Notes: generated by a model not told the origin, from the sequence alone. Numbered from the stretch's first letter, positions 1-7,963 are shown. The stretch is DNA of 14,510 nt from an uncultured Oscillospiraceae bacterium (GCA_910588365.1 CAJUQS010000007.1:1-14510); one strand, 5' to 3'. Program-made: numbers and translations.

Positions 1-607
1 TATCTATCAGCTGTTTGAGAATGCTGTAATGGACAATATCATCCGTGTGAACCCTGCGTCAAATGCGTTCCGCAATTTCCGTAAGACCGCAGAATTGAAC
101 CCTGCGTGCAGGGAGCCATTGACGGTAGAGCAGCAAGAACTATTTATTGATTACATTTACGCTTCTGAAAAATATAATAGGATGGCAAACCTATTCACAG
201 TGTTGCTTGGCACGGGAATGCGGATTGGAGAAGCCCTTGGCCTAAGATGGTGTGACTGCGATTTTGAGGAAGGCATCATCCATGTGACACACGCCTTGTT
301 GTATAAGCAAGGGGAGGACGGCAACTATCGCTACAGGGTGTCTGCTCCAAAAACAGAAGCGGATTTCCGGGAAATTCCTATGTTCGATGAAGTGAAGGCT
401 GTTTTGCAGTGGGAACGTGAGAAACGGCACACCGTTAGGAATAATTTGTTGTAGATGGATATAGCGATTTCATCTTTTTGAACAACAACGGGCAAGTCTA
501 CACACAATCGTTCATTTACGATACGATCCAAGGTATAACCACCTCCTATAACAAAGAGAAATATGCGCGGGCCCGGGAGGAGAAACGGCAGCCGTGTTAT
601 CTTCCAA

Positions 608-1057
608 ATCCCTTATCAGTTTAAGTGTTGTTGAGTAAAAATAGCGAATAATCAGCGGAATATCTGTTGTGAGGTACATGTCATGGAGAAAGAAGCAACG
701 GGGACTGTGGTATCAGTTGCGAAACAGTGGTGGTTAAAGGTTAACACCAAACCTGTAAGATTACATCCTTTGGATGGGGCAATATTTCCACATATCATAA
801 AGGTGAAATATGCAGTAGATGGGAAGGAATATACTTGTAGAAAGTGGATAAATGCTGGACATCAAGTGCCTGGCGAAGGGGCCGCGATAAAGGTCGTTTA
901 TCGCACAGACAAACCCTCCAAGGCAAGAGTTATAATCTAAAAAGACAGGGTGATTAATGCTATTCAGTTACCCTATATTTTATAAAACCAGAGCTGTTGT
1001 ATGAATATGCGCTATTTAGAATAAAAAAGCAGTAGCAATACGAGGTTAATAAGGGAC
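608..1057. mobile_element. Small non-autonomous insertion (MITE/mobile insertion cassette-like) inside the integrase
   Basis: The 8-bp sequence TCTTCCAA occurs at 600-607 and again at 1058-1065, flanking a 450-bp segment. The segment ends are ATCCCTTAT (608-616) and the inverted ATAAGGGAC (1049-1057), so 8 of 9 terminal bases match at exactly the same offset from the duplications. Joining base 607 to base 1066 restores the integrase reading frame and gives a family-like junction (YLPKINVHILRHTF). Together these show transposon-like insertion. No transposase is encoded; the only ORF inside is 683-940. The IS family that might mobilise it is not identifiable from nine terminal bases. Confidence 0.75.
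683..940 (+). CDS. Small hypothetical protein, possible DUF3592-like beta fold, passenger of the insertion
   Basis: An 85-residue soluble protein with no signal peptide or membrane segment. The start is ATG 683, preceded by GAGG (671-674) with 8-nt spacing. The sequence alternates beta-prone stretches: TGTVVSVAKQWWLKVN, HIIKVKYAVDGKEYTCRKWI, then a PGEGAAIKVVYRTDKPSKARVI ending. The pattern KYxVDGKEYT...PxxGxxxxVxYxxDxPxxA resembles the small-barrel DUF3592-type architecture, where a Tyr/Asp-Pro ending closes the fold. I recall similar short proteins near mobile elements of gut clostridia, but cannot verify this here. It is the only gene in the 450-bp insertion and lies on the same strand as the disrupted integrase. 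Function is unknown. Coding looks real from the ribosome site, the coherent protein composition and the uninterrupted frame in AT-rich DNA. Confidence 0.65.
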   Translation: MEKEATGTVVSVAKQWWLKVNTKPVRLHPLDGAIFPHIIKVKYAVDGKEYTCRKWINAGHQVPGEGAAIKVVYRTDKPSKARVII

Positions 1058-1256
1058 TCTTCCAAAAATCAACGTCCATATACTGAGGCATACTTTCTGC
1101 ACACGGATGTGTGAGAGTGATATTTACATTAAGGTGCTTCAGGACGTTATGGAACATCGGAATATCCGCACTACAACGGAAACTTACGCAAAGGCATTCC
1201 GAGATAAGAAGGTTGTGGCTGTGAGGGCGCCCAATAGGGCATTCAAAATCTCGTAA

Positions 1257-1444
1257 CTATACTGCACTGCCCCAACGGTTTCCAGGTTTTTTGTGTAAAA
1301 TGAAAGGGCTATCGGTTTACACCAATTTTATACCACTTGGGCGAGAAATTACGCCATGATTTGAGAAGATATGAAAAATATGAAAACCGCGAAGCCGTTG
1401 CGTCGCAACACTTCGAGAAGCTTTGAGACGAAAGGGGCGGTGTT
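1257..1444. other. Junction between integrase remnant and smc: transition from AT-rich to GC-rich DNA
   Basis: This 188-nt stretch has no confident gene. Integrase genes usually lie next to the element end, so an attachment-site scar is plausible here, but no duplicated core can be seen because the other end is outside the window. Bases 1390-1415 form an imperfect dyad (CGAAG, CC, GTTGCG, T, CGCAAC, A, CTTCG). Bases 1411-1420 (CTTCGAGAAG) could pair in competition with it. A 40-codon open frame without a good start (1304-1426) crosses the same stretch. The smc ribosome site AAAGGGG lies at 1431-1437. Confidence 0.4.
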
Positions 1445-4400
1445 GTGTACCTGAAAGCATTGGAGATCCAGGGCTTCAAATCCTTCCCAGACAAGACAGT
1501 GCTGAACTTCGGCGAGGATATCACCGCCATTGTGGGGCCCAACGGTTCCGGGAAGTCCAACATTTCCGACGCGATCTGCTGGGTTATGGGGGAGCAGTCC
1601 GTGCGGAGCCTCCGGGGGAACAGGATGGAGGACGTGATCTTCGGCGGCACGGCCAAGCGCAGTCCCGTGGGCTTCGCCCAGGTGACGCTGGTGCTGGACA
1701 ACAGCACCCAGATCTTCCCCGCCATCGACAGCAGCGAGGTGATGGTCACCCGCCGCTACTACCGCAGCGGGGAGAGCGAATACTATATCAATAAGCAGTC
1801 TGTCCGCCTGCGGGACATCAACGAGCTGTTCATGGACACCGGCCTGGGCCGGGAGGGATACTCCATCATCGGCCAGGGCCGCATTGACGAAATCCTCTCC
1901 CAGCGCGGCACGGACCGGCGGGAGATCTTCGAGGAGGCGGCGGGCATCTCCAAGTACCGCCACCGTAAGGAGGAGACAGAGCGCCGCCTCCAGCGCACAG
2001 AGGAAAACCTGGTGCGCGTGGGCGACAAGATCAGCGAGTTGGAGCTGCAGGTGACGCCCCTGCGGGAGCAGGCGGAAACCGCCCGGCGCTACCTGCTGCT
2101 GCGGGACGAGCTGCGTACGCTGGAGATCTCCGTGTGGATGGAGCGGCTGGAGGAGATCAAGACCGCCAAGAACCGCCTCCAGGCGGATTACGCCGCCGCC
2201 AAGGCCGCCCAGGAGGCCGCCCAGGCCCGGCAGGACGCCCTCTACGCGGAAAACGAGCAGTTCTCCCTGCGTGTCCAGGAAAACGACACCCGGCAGGAGC
2301 AGGCCCGCCAGGATGCGGAGGGCTTTGCCGCCCAGGCCGCCGGCGAGGAGACTGCCGCAGAAATGCTGCGATCGGGCATCCAGAACCGGATCCGGTCCAT
2401 CGCCGATCTGGAGGAGGAGCTGGAGCGGCAGTTAAGCCGCAGCCGCAGCGCCCAGGAGGAGCTGGACGGACTGCGCCGCCGCCAGGAGGAGCTGGACGGC
2501 CAGATCGCCGGTCTGGAGGAGGAGCTGGAGAAGCTGCGGGAGCAGGCGCGTCAGGCCGCCGAGAGCGCCGGCAGCGCCGGGGACGAGATTGCCGCCCTTC
2601 AGGCGGGCGAAACCCTGGCCGCCGACGCCGCCGCCAAGGGCCGGGAGCGCCTGTCCGCCCTGCGGGCCGGACTGGAGCAGATGGACGCCCGGCAGCGGGA
2701 CGTGGAGCGGGAGCTGGCGTCAGTCCAGGCCCAGCGGGACACCGCGCTCCGGGATGCAGGGACCGTCCGCCGGTCCCTGGAGGACGCGGAGGAGGAGGCA
2801 CGGAGCGCGGCCAACATCATCCAGGGGCACACCCTGCGGATGGAAGGCCGGGAGTCGCGGGCCCAGGCGGCGGCCGACGCCCACCTCCAGCTGACCATGG
2901 AGCAGAACAACCTGGATTCCCGTATCCGTATGCTCACGGAGATGGAGAAGGAGTACGAGGGGTTCAGCAAGGCCGTCCGGGTGGTGATGCAGAGCGCCGG
3001 GCGGGGCGTGCTGGGCGGGATCCACGGCCCGGCGGCAAGTCTGATGAAGACCGGCGGCAAGTTTGCCGTCGCTCTGGAGGCCGCCTTGGGCGCCGGGATG
3101 CAGAACATTGTGGTGGACCGTGAGGAGGACGCCAAGAGCGCCATCCAGCTCCTCAAGCAGCGGGACGCCGGCCGGGCCACCTTCCTGCCGCTGACCGCCA
3201 TCCGGGGCGACGAGCTGCGGGAGCAGGGCGTGGAGGGCGAGCCGGGCTTTGTGGGTCTGGCCTCCCGGCTCATCTCCCACGCCCCCCGCTATGACCATAT
3301 TTTCCGCAATCTGCTGGGCCGCACGGTGGTGGTGGAGGATCTGGACTGCGGCATCGCCATGGCGCGCAAGTACCAGCACCGCTTCCGCATCGTCACCCTG
3401 GACGGGCAGATCATCAACCGGGGCGGCTCCATGACCGGCGGCAGCGCCTCCAAGAGCGCCGGGGTCCTCTCCCGGGCCAACGAGCTGGAGGCCCTCGGGA
3501 GGCGGCGCTCCGCCCTCTCAGAGCAGCTCTCCGGCGCCCAGCGTGAGAAGGAGGAGGCCGCCCGGGAGCTACAGGCCGCCCGGTACGAATTGCAGGTGGC
3601 GGAGGGCCAGCGCCGCGCGGCGGAGGACGCCGTGCTGAAGCTCCAGGGGGAGCTGCGCCAGTACACCGCCCTGCTGGAGAGCATCCGCGCCGGCGCGGAA
3701 AATCTGGCCGGCGAGAGCGATGCCCTTACCGCCCGCATGGCCGGCAGCCGGGAGGAGATCGCGGCCATCCAGAAGGAGATCGAGGCCCGGGAAGGCGAGG
3801 CCGCCAGCCTGCGCCGGACCATCCAGGAAAAGCTGGCGGGCCAGACAGACCTGCAGCGCTATTCCAGCCGCCTGGGCGAGGACATGTCGGAGCGGAAGGA
3901 GCGCCTGGCCGGCCTGCGGGCCCAGCGGGAGGCTGTTTTGGAGAGTACCGCCCGCCTGGAGCAGACGGCGCGGGATCTGGCCGGGGACCGGGCCCAGCGC
4001 CTGGCCCGGGCGGCGGACTACCGCAGGGCAAACGACGCGGACGAGCTGGAGATCGGGCGGCGCACCGAGGCCGCCGCGTCCCTGCGCCTGAGCGCCAAGG
4101 AGTGCCAGGACCGCCTGCGCCAGCTGCAGGAGGCCAAGCTCCGCCTGGAGCAGGAGCGCACCACCATGGGTGCGCGGCTGAAGGAGTGCAACGAGGCGGT
4201 GCTGGACGCCGAGCGGGAGGCCGCCCGGCTGGAGCAAAAGCTGAACACCGGGGACATGGAGGAGCGGCAGATTCTGGACCGGCTGTGGGAGAGCTACGAG
4301 GTGAGCCACTCCGCCGCCATGGAGCTGCGCATCGAGCTGGACAGCACGGCAAAGGCGGTCCGCCGCATCGGCGAGCTCAAGCGGGAGATCAGCGGCCTGG

Positions 4401-5017
4401 GCAGCGTCAACGCAGGCGCTATCGAGGAGTTCGCCCGGGTCAACGAGCGCTACACCTATCTGACCGGCCAGCGGGACGACGTGGAGAAGGCCAGGGGCGA
4501 GCTGCTGGGGATCATCGCCGAGATCACCCGGGAGATGACCGCCATCTTCGGCCAGCAGTTCCGGCTCATCCAGGACTCCTTCCAGGAGACCTTCCTGGAC
4601 CTCTTCGGCGGCGGCCAGGCCGCGCTGGAGCTGGAGGACCCGTCGGATATCCTGGGCTGCGGCATTGAGATCAAGGTCCAGCCCCCCGGCAAGACCCTCA
4701 GGACCCTCTCCCTCCTGTCCGGCGGCGAGAAGGCGTTCGTGGCCATCGCCCTGTACTTCGCGATTTTGAAGGTACACCCCACCCCCTTCTGCGTCATGGA
4801 TGAGATTGAGGCGGCCCTGGACGAGCCCAACGTGGTGCGGGTGGCCCGCTATATGCGCTCCATCGCCAGGAAGACGCAGTTCATCATCATCACCCACCGC
4901 CGGGGCACCATGGAGGAGGCGGACGTCCTGTACGGCGTGACCATGCAGGAGAAGGGCGTGAGCAAAATGCTCAGCATCAATTTAAACGATGTATCAGAAG
5001 AGCTGAACATCAAATAA
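1445..5017 (+). CDS. smc: Chromosome segregation protein SMC
   Basis: A 1190-residue SMC ATPase, close to the Bacillus length, that compacts and segregates the chromosome with ScpA/ScpB (not in this window). The start is GTG 1445 behind AAAGGGG with 7-nt spacing, and the protein opens MYLKALEIQGFKSF as in the family. The Walker A motif GPNGSGKSN is at residues 31-39. Long heptad-like coiled-coil arms rich in Glu, Arg and Gln run from about 170 to 505 and 690 to 1040. The hinge is around 510-680 (GVLGGIHGPAASL to GGSMTGGS). The C-terminal head has the ABC signature LSGGEK at 1091-1096 and Walker B ending in D1119-E1120, followed by D-loop EAALDEPN. Everything needed for a working ATPase is present. 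It is followed by ftsY after 160 nt, as in many Firmicutes. The usual upstream neighbour rnc is absent; an integrase remnant lies there instead. Confidence 0.97.
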   Translation: MYLKALEIQGFKSFPDKTVLNFGEDITAIVGPNGSGKSNISDAICWVMGEQSVRSLRGNRMEDVIFGGTAKRSPVGFAQVTLVLDNSTQIFPAIDSSEVMVTRRYYRSGESEYYINKQSVRLRDINELFMDTGLGREGYSIIGQGRIDEILSQRGTDRREIFEEAAGISKYRHRKEETERRLQRTEENLVRVGDKISELELQVTPLREQAETARRYLLLRDELRTLEISVWMERLEEIKTAKNRLQADYAAAKAAQEAAQARQDALYAENEQFSLRVQENDTRQEQARQDAEGFAAQAAGEETAAEMLRSGIQNRIRSIADLEEELERQLSRSRSAQEELDGLRRRQEELDGQIAGLEEELEKLREQARQAAESAGSAGDEIAALQAGETLAADAAAKGRERLSALRAGLEQMDARQRDVERELASVQAQRDTALRDAGTVRRSLEDAEEEARSAANIIQGHTLRMEGRESRAQAAADAHLQLTMEQNNLDSRIRMLTEMEKEYEGFSKAVRVVMQSAGRGVLGGIHGPAASLMKTGGKFAVALEAALGAGMQNIVVDREEDAKSAIQLLKQRDAGRATFLPLTAIRGDELREQGVEGEPGFVGLASRLISHAPRYDHIFRNLLGRTVVVEDLDCGIAMARKYQHRFRIVTLDGQIINRGGSMTGGSASKSAGVLSRANELEALGRRRSALSEQLSGAQREKEEAARELQAARYELQVAEGQRRAAEDAVLKLQGELRQYTALLESIRAGAENLAGESDALTARMAGSREEIAAIQKEIEAREGEAASLRRTIQEKLAGQTDLQRYSSRLGEDMSERKERLAGLRAQREAVLESTARLEQTARDLAGDRAQRLARAADYRRANDADELEIGRRTEAAASLRLSAKECQDRLRQLQEAKLRLEQERTTMGARLKECNEAVLDAEREAARLEQKLNTGDMEERQILDRLWESYEVSHSAAMELRIELDSTAKAVRRIGELKREISGLGSVNAGAIEEFARVNERYTYLTGQRDDVEKARGELLGIIAEITREMTAIFGQQFRLIQDSFQETFLDLFGGGQAALELEDPSDILGCGIEIKVQPPGKTLRTLSLLSGGEKAFVAIALYFAILKVHPTPFCVMDEIEAALDEPNVVRVARYMRSIARKTQFIIITHRRGTMEEADVLYGVTMQEKGVSKMLSINLNDVSEELNIK

Positions 5018-5137
5018 TGCTCTATAGCAATCCTCGAAAATGCCAACAGCAGTTCAGCAAACAGAGACAGCACATGGCGGCGCCTCTATTCACTTCCTTT
5101 GCTGCCGTTATTTCTGAGGCTTGCGATAAGAACGATA

Positions 5138-5171
5138 TTTCTCCCGCGTCCCGACGGCGCGGGAAAGGAGG
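5138..5171 (+). promoter_or_regulatory. Leader hairpin and ribosome binding site of ftsY
   Basis: CCCGCG, a 9-nt loop TCCCGACGG, then CGCGGG forms a perfect 6-bp stem immediately before the strong ribosome site AAAGGAGG (5164-5171). That site is 6 nt from ATG 5178 and decides this start over the out-of-frame ATG at 5174. A similar hairpin carrying GACGG precedes yhbY (8200-8218) and rsfS (13384-13407). The rest of the 160-nt smc-ftsY gap shows no gene. Confidence 0.5.
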
Positions 5172-5177
5172 ATATGT

Positions 5178-6056
5178 ATGGGTTTTTGGCAGAAACTGAA
5201 AAAAATCTATATGGGCGACGTCTTCGGCGCCGCCATCAGCGAGGCGGACGAGGCATTCTTCGACGATCTGGAGGAGATGCTCATCCTGGCCGACGTGGGT
5301 CTGGAAACCTCCACCGAGGCGGTCAAGGAGCTGCGCACCCGGATGATTGAGGACAAGATCGCCGGCCAGGAGCCGGTGAAGAAGTGCCTGCGGGAGATCC
5401 TGGCCGAGCGCCTCAGCGTGGGCGACACGGCCCTGAACCTCTCCACCCGGCCCTCCGTGGTACTGGTGGTGGGCGTCAACGGCGTGGGCAAGACCACCTC
5501 CATCGGCAAGCTGGCCAACTCCCTGCGCCAGGAGGGCAAGCGGGTGTTGCTGTGCGCCGGCGACACCTTCCGTGCCGCCGCCGCCGACCAGCTGGAGATC
5601 TGGGCGAACCGCGCCCACTGCGAGCTCGTCCGGCAGAAGGAGGGCGCGGACCCGGGCGCGGTGCTCTTCGACGCCATCCAGGCCGCCAAGGCCCGGGGCG
5701 TGGACGTGGTCATCTGCGACACCGCCGGGCGGCTCCACAACAAGGCCAACCTGATGGCGGAGCTGTCCAAGCTGCGGCGGATCATCGACCGGGAGCTGCC
5801 GGAGGCGGCGCTGGAGATCCTGCTGGTGCTGGACGCCACCACCGGACAGAACGGCCTCATCCAGGCCAAGCAGTTCAAGGAGATCTCCGGCTGCACGGGC
5901 ATCGTCCTCACCAAGCTGGACGGCACCGCCAAGGGCGGCATCGTCATCGCCATCGCCCAGGAGCTGCAGGTGCCCGTGAAGTTCGTGGGCCTGGGCGAGG
6001 GCATCAAGGACATGCAGCCCTTCGACGCCCAGGAATACGTGGAGGCGCTGATTTAA
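5178..6056 (+). CDS. ftsY: Signal recognition particle receptor FtsY
   Basis: The SRP receptor GTPase docks ribosome-nascent chain-SRP complexes at the inner face of the membrane. The protein has 292 residues. It starts MGFWQKLKKIY, an amphipathic membrane-targeting helix, and lacks the long acidic A domain of E. coli FtsY, as is common in Firmicutes. The N domain occupies about 15-90. The G domain has G1 GVNGVGKTT (99-107), G2 DTFRAAA (from 129), G3 DTAGR (from 181), G4 TKLDGTAKGG (from 245) and the closing GLGEGIKDMQPF (from 271). The TTGQNG segment is typical of the SRP GTPase pair. It ends in VEALI with stop at 6054-6056, and a small ORF begins 1 nt later. Ffh is not in the window. Confidence 0.97.
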   Translation: MGFWQKLKKIYMGDVFGAAISEADEAFFDDLEEMLILADVGLETSTEAVKELRTRMIEDKIAGQEPVKKCLREILAERLSVGDTALNLSTRPSVVLVVGVNGVGKTTSIGKLANSLRQEGKRVLLCAGDTFRAAAADQLEIWANRAHCELVRQKEGADPGAVLFDAIQAAKARGVDVVICDTAGRLHNKANLMAELSKLRRIIDRELPEAALEILLVLDATTGQNGLIQAKQFKEISGCTGIVLTKLDGTAKGGIVIAIAQELQVPVKFVGLGEGIKDMQPFDAQEYVEALI

Positions 6057-6057
6057 G

Positions 6058-6231
6058 GTGAAAAGGCTGAACCTGATGGGGCTGAAAATGACCATCATGG
6101 GGGCCGCGCTGACGGTATGCGGGATGGCAAGCCCTTTGTGCTTTTATGGCGGCCTGGCGCTGATGTTTGCAGGCCTGTTTGTTGGGGATAAGGTAAATAC
6201 AGAGGAGAGAAGCAAAAATGAACCGAATTGA
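6058..6231 (+). CDS. Predicted 57-residue membrane miniprotein between ftsY and rph
   Basis: GTG 6058 follows the ftsY stop by 1 nt. GGAGG at 6041-6045, inside ftsY, may serve as its ribosome site (12-nt spacing). The frame runs to TGA 6229-6231 and overlaps the first 14 bases of rph. The product starts MKRLNLMGLKMTIMGAALT. It has two hydrophobic stretches (about residues 11-25 and 27-43) joined by a Pro-containing turn, then a short charged tail rich in Glu, Lys and Asn. The basic N-terminus suggests a cytoplasmic start and a helical hairpin in the membrane. It fills the entire gap between two conserved genes in translational-coupling geometry, which argues for a real gene. I recognise no family. 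It could alternatively be a chance ORF, since it is short. Confidence 0.5.
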   Translation: MKRLNLMGLKMTIMGAALTVCGMASPLCFYGGLALMFAGLFVGDKVNTEERSKNEPN

Positions 6232-6934
6232 TGGCAGAAAAGAGAACGAACTGCGTCCAGTGACAATGACTGCCAATTTCGTGGACTTCGCCGAGGGCAG
6301 CGTGCTCATCCAGTGCGGCAAAACCAAGGTCCTCTGCTGCGCCAGCGTGGAGGACGGCGCGCCCCGCCACGTGCCCGAGGGCACGGGCTGGGTGACGGCG
6401 GAGTATTCGATGCTGCCCCGGGCCAACCGGGAGCGGTCCCGCCGGGATGTGAGCAAGCTCAAGCTGAGCCCCCGGTCGGCGGAGATCCAGCGGCTCATCG
6501 GCCGAAGCCTCCGGGCGGCGGTGGATCTGAGCGCCCTGGGGGATCGGACCATCACCATTGACTGCGACGTACTGCAAGGTGACGGCGGCACCCGCACCGC
6601 CTCCGTCACCGGCGGCTTTGCGGCACTGGCCCTGGCCTGCAAAAAACTGGCGGCTGAGGGCAGGCTGGAAAAAAATCCCATCAGGGGCCATGTGGCCGCC
6701 ATCTCGGCGGGTATCGTGGAGGACGCGCCTTTGCTGGATCTCTGCTATGAGGAGGACAGCCGGGCCATGGTGGATCTCAACTGCGTCATGGACGAGGCGG
6801 GCCGGCTCATCGAGATTCAGGGCACCGGCGAGGGCCGGAGCTTCACGGCGGAGGAGCAGCGGAAGCTGGTGGAGCTGTGCGCCGGCGGCATCCGGGAGCT
6901 CATTAAGAAACAGAAAGAAATATTGGGAGGCTGA
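6218..6934 (+). CDS. rph: Ribonuclease PH
   Basis: A 238-residue phosphorolytic 3'-5' exoribonuclease that trims tRNA precursors. It acts as a hexameric ring in the cytosol. The start is ATG 6218 with GAGGAGAG just upstream (6202-6209). Family signatures are NELRPVTMTANF near the N-terminus, EGSVLIQCGKTKVLC, GTGWVTAEYSMLPRA, EIQRLIGRSLRAAVDL (89-104) and DCDVLQGDGGTRTASVTG (from about 115). The phosphate-binding Arg equivalent is R86 in SPRSAEIQ. The usual Gly-rich run before it is replaced by KLKLSP, a local variation that keeps the Arg. Length matches the family. It ends 7 nt before rdgB, and rph-rdgB pairing is common in Firmicutes. Confidence 0.96.
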   Translation: MNRIDGRKENELRPVTMTANFVDFAEGSVLIQCGKTKVLCCASVEDGAPRHVPEGTGWVTAEYSMLPRANRERSRRDVSKLKLSPRSAEIQRLIGRSLRAAVDLSALGDRTITIDCDVLQGDGGTRTASVTGGFAALALACKKLAAEGRLEKNPIRGHVAAISAGIVEDAPLLDLCYEEDSRAMVDLNCVMDEAGRLIEIQGTGEGRSFTAEEQRKLVELCAGGIRELIKKQKEILGG

Positions 6935-6941
6935 ACACGAC

Positions 6942-7535
6942 ATGAAATTTGTCCTCGCTTCACAGAATAAGCACAAGCTGACGGAGATGCAGTCCATTCT
7001 CTCCGCCCACGGCGTGGAGGTGGTGCTCCAGTCGGACATGGGGCTCCACGTGGACGTGGAGGAGACCGGCGAGACCTTCGCGGAGAACGCCATGCTGAAG
7101 GCCCAGGCGGTGATGAAGGCCAGCGGCCTGCCGGCCATCGCCGACGACTCCGGGGTGTGCGTGGACGCGCTCAACGGCGCGCCCGGGGTGTACTCCGCCC
7201 GCTACGGCGGCCCGGAGCTGGACGACGCGGGCCGGTACCGCCTGCTGCTGTCCAACATGCAGGGCGCCAGGACCCGCGCCGCCCACTTCACCAGCGCCAT
7301 CGCCTGCGTCTTCCCCAACGGCGACACACTGGAGGCCCAGGGCATCTGTCCCGGCACCATCGCCTTCGCCCCCCAGGGCAACGGCGGCTTCGGCTACGAT
7401 CCGGTGTTCTTCCTGCCGGAGCTGCGCAAGACCTATGCCCAGCTGACGCCGGAGGAGAAGGCCGCGGTGAGCCACCGCGGAAAGGCCCTGGAAATTTTTG
7501 ACGGCAAGCTGAGGGAGTATCTGAAAAGCCGGTAG
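6942..7535 (+). CDS. rdgB: XTP/dITP diphosphatase (RdgB/HAM1 family)
   Basis: A 197-residue house-cleaning enzyme that hydrolyses non-canonical purine nucleotides (dITP, XTP) to monophosphates, keeping them out of DNA and RNA. The start is ATG 6942, chosen because homology begins exactly at MKFVLASQNKHK (S7, N9, K12 nucleotide-binding motif) and GGGAGG sits at 6925-6930. The longer open frame upstream only overlaps rph in another frame. Further motifs are GETFAENAMLKA, the catalytic and metal-binding ADDSG (67-71), GAPGVYSARYGG, FGYDPVF (150-156) and SHRGKAL (177-183). It is the last gene of the smc-ftsY-rph-rdgB run and is followed by a long hairpin-rich gap. Confidence 0.96.
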   Translation: MKFVLASQNKHKLTEMQSILSAHGVEVVLQSDMGLHVDVEETGETFAENAMLKAQAVMKASGLPAIADDSGVCVDALNGAPGVYSARYGGPELDDAGRYRLLLSNMQGARTRAAHFTSAIACVFPNGDTLEAQGICPGTIAFAPQGNGGFGYDPVFFLPELRKTYAQLTPEEKAAVSHRGKALEIFDGKLREYLKSR

Positions 7536-7579
7536 GGTTTTCAGAACTCGTACCCCGGGCTTGCGCAGCCCGGACCTGC

Positions 7580-7638
7580 GGTACCTTTTTGTGTGAACAA
7601 AAAGGTACCAAAAAGTCACTCAAGGACTCCGTCCTTGA
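7580..7638 (-). repeat. Palindrome module, inverted copy
   Basis: A perfect inverted repeat has 13-bp arms GGTACCTTTTTGT (7580-7592) and ACAAAAAGGTACC (7597-7609) around loop GTGA. It is followed by AAAAAG and a second hairpin TCAAGGAC-TCC-GTCCTTGA (7620-7638). Read on the minus strand the order is hairpin, CTTTTTGGT, palindrome, the same order as 7964-8020 on the plus strand. It sits 45 nt after rdgB and might stop transcription, but no U-tract follows the stem on the + strand. Confidence 0.7.
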
Positions 7639-7963
7639 AAATCCCGAATGTTTTGTTTAGCTGCGCTCCGACGGACCAGGTTTGGTTCTACCCAAGTGCT
7701 TACCCTTCGTCTGCCGCTGCCCAGCGTCTACCCACGGGTTCTAACGCACTCCCTGCTGTGGCACATCGGTGCGGTGCAGATTTGCCGCGCAGCGATTCGG
7801 AGTATCCCCGCTACTGGCTCTCTCCCTTTAAGAGGCCGGCAGGCGGAGTTGGATGAGAGCCAGACCACTAGATCAGAACCCCGTAGGAAACTCTTGTTCA
7901 CGGGGCAGAGCAGCTCTTCATTTGCAGAGCGTGTCCGAAAAACCCCCGTAAAACGGAGGGGGT

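Larger units (their letters stand above)
1..1256 (+). pseudogene. Tyrosine recombinase/integrase (Tn916-type), frameshifted and split by an insertion; 5' end outside window
   Basis: This is the remnant of a site-specific tyrosine integrase that would excise and integrate a mobile element. The open frame runs from the window edge (frame of base 2) to a stop at 452-454. It contains the catalytic-Arg box TGMRIGEALGLRW and the beta-hairpin Lys region SAPKTEADFREIP. Homologous sequence resumes at 451 in another frame (VDGYSDFIFLNNNGQVY), so one base was lost near 441-451. It then stops inside an insertion (608-1057). The C-terminal part resumes at 1059-1256 with the HxxR box HILRHTFCTR, the third-His segment MEHRNI (Gly of the usual GH replaced by Glu) and the nucleophile Tyr in ETYAKAF. 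All catalytic residues survive, but in three pieces, so it is almost certainly inactive. Base composition is clearly more AT-rich than the genes from 1445 on, which indicates acquired DNA. Family assignment is confident; the length of the missing N-terminus is unknown. Confidence 0.9.

Noticed and set aside
960..1157. 65-codon minus-strand ORF across the insertion and integrase end
   Set aside because: It crosses the insertion boundary at 1057, overlaps the conserved HxxR box in antisense and has no ribosome site.
1304..1426. 40-codon frame KGYRFTPILYHLGEKLRHDL... upstream of smc
   Set aside because: No start codon with a ribosome site and no recognised homology; it may be a truncated remnant, but it cannot be supported as a gene.
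3569..4897. 442-codon minus-strand ORF inside smc
   Set aside because: Antisense shadow of GC-rich coiled-coil coding sequence; no recognisable domain or ribosome site.
5022..6098. Long minus-strand ORF opposite ftsY
   Set aside because: Its product is rich in His, Gly, Leu and Ala, and is the antisense shadow expected of a GC-rich gene; ftsY on the + strand has all its GTPase motifs.
6558..6941. Upstream start extending rdgB into rph
   Set aside because: The extension is an out-of-frame translation of rph; RdgB homology begins exactly at 6942.
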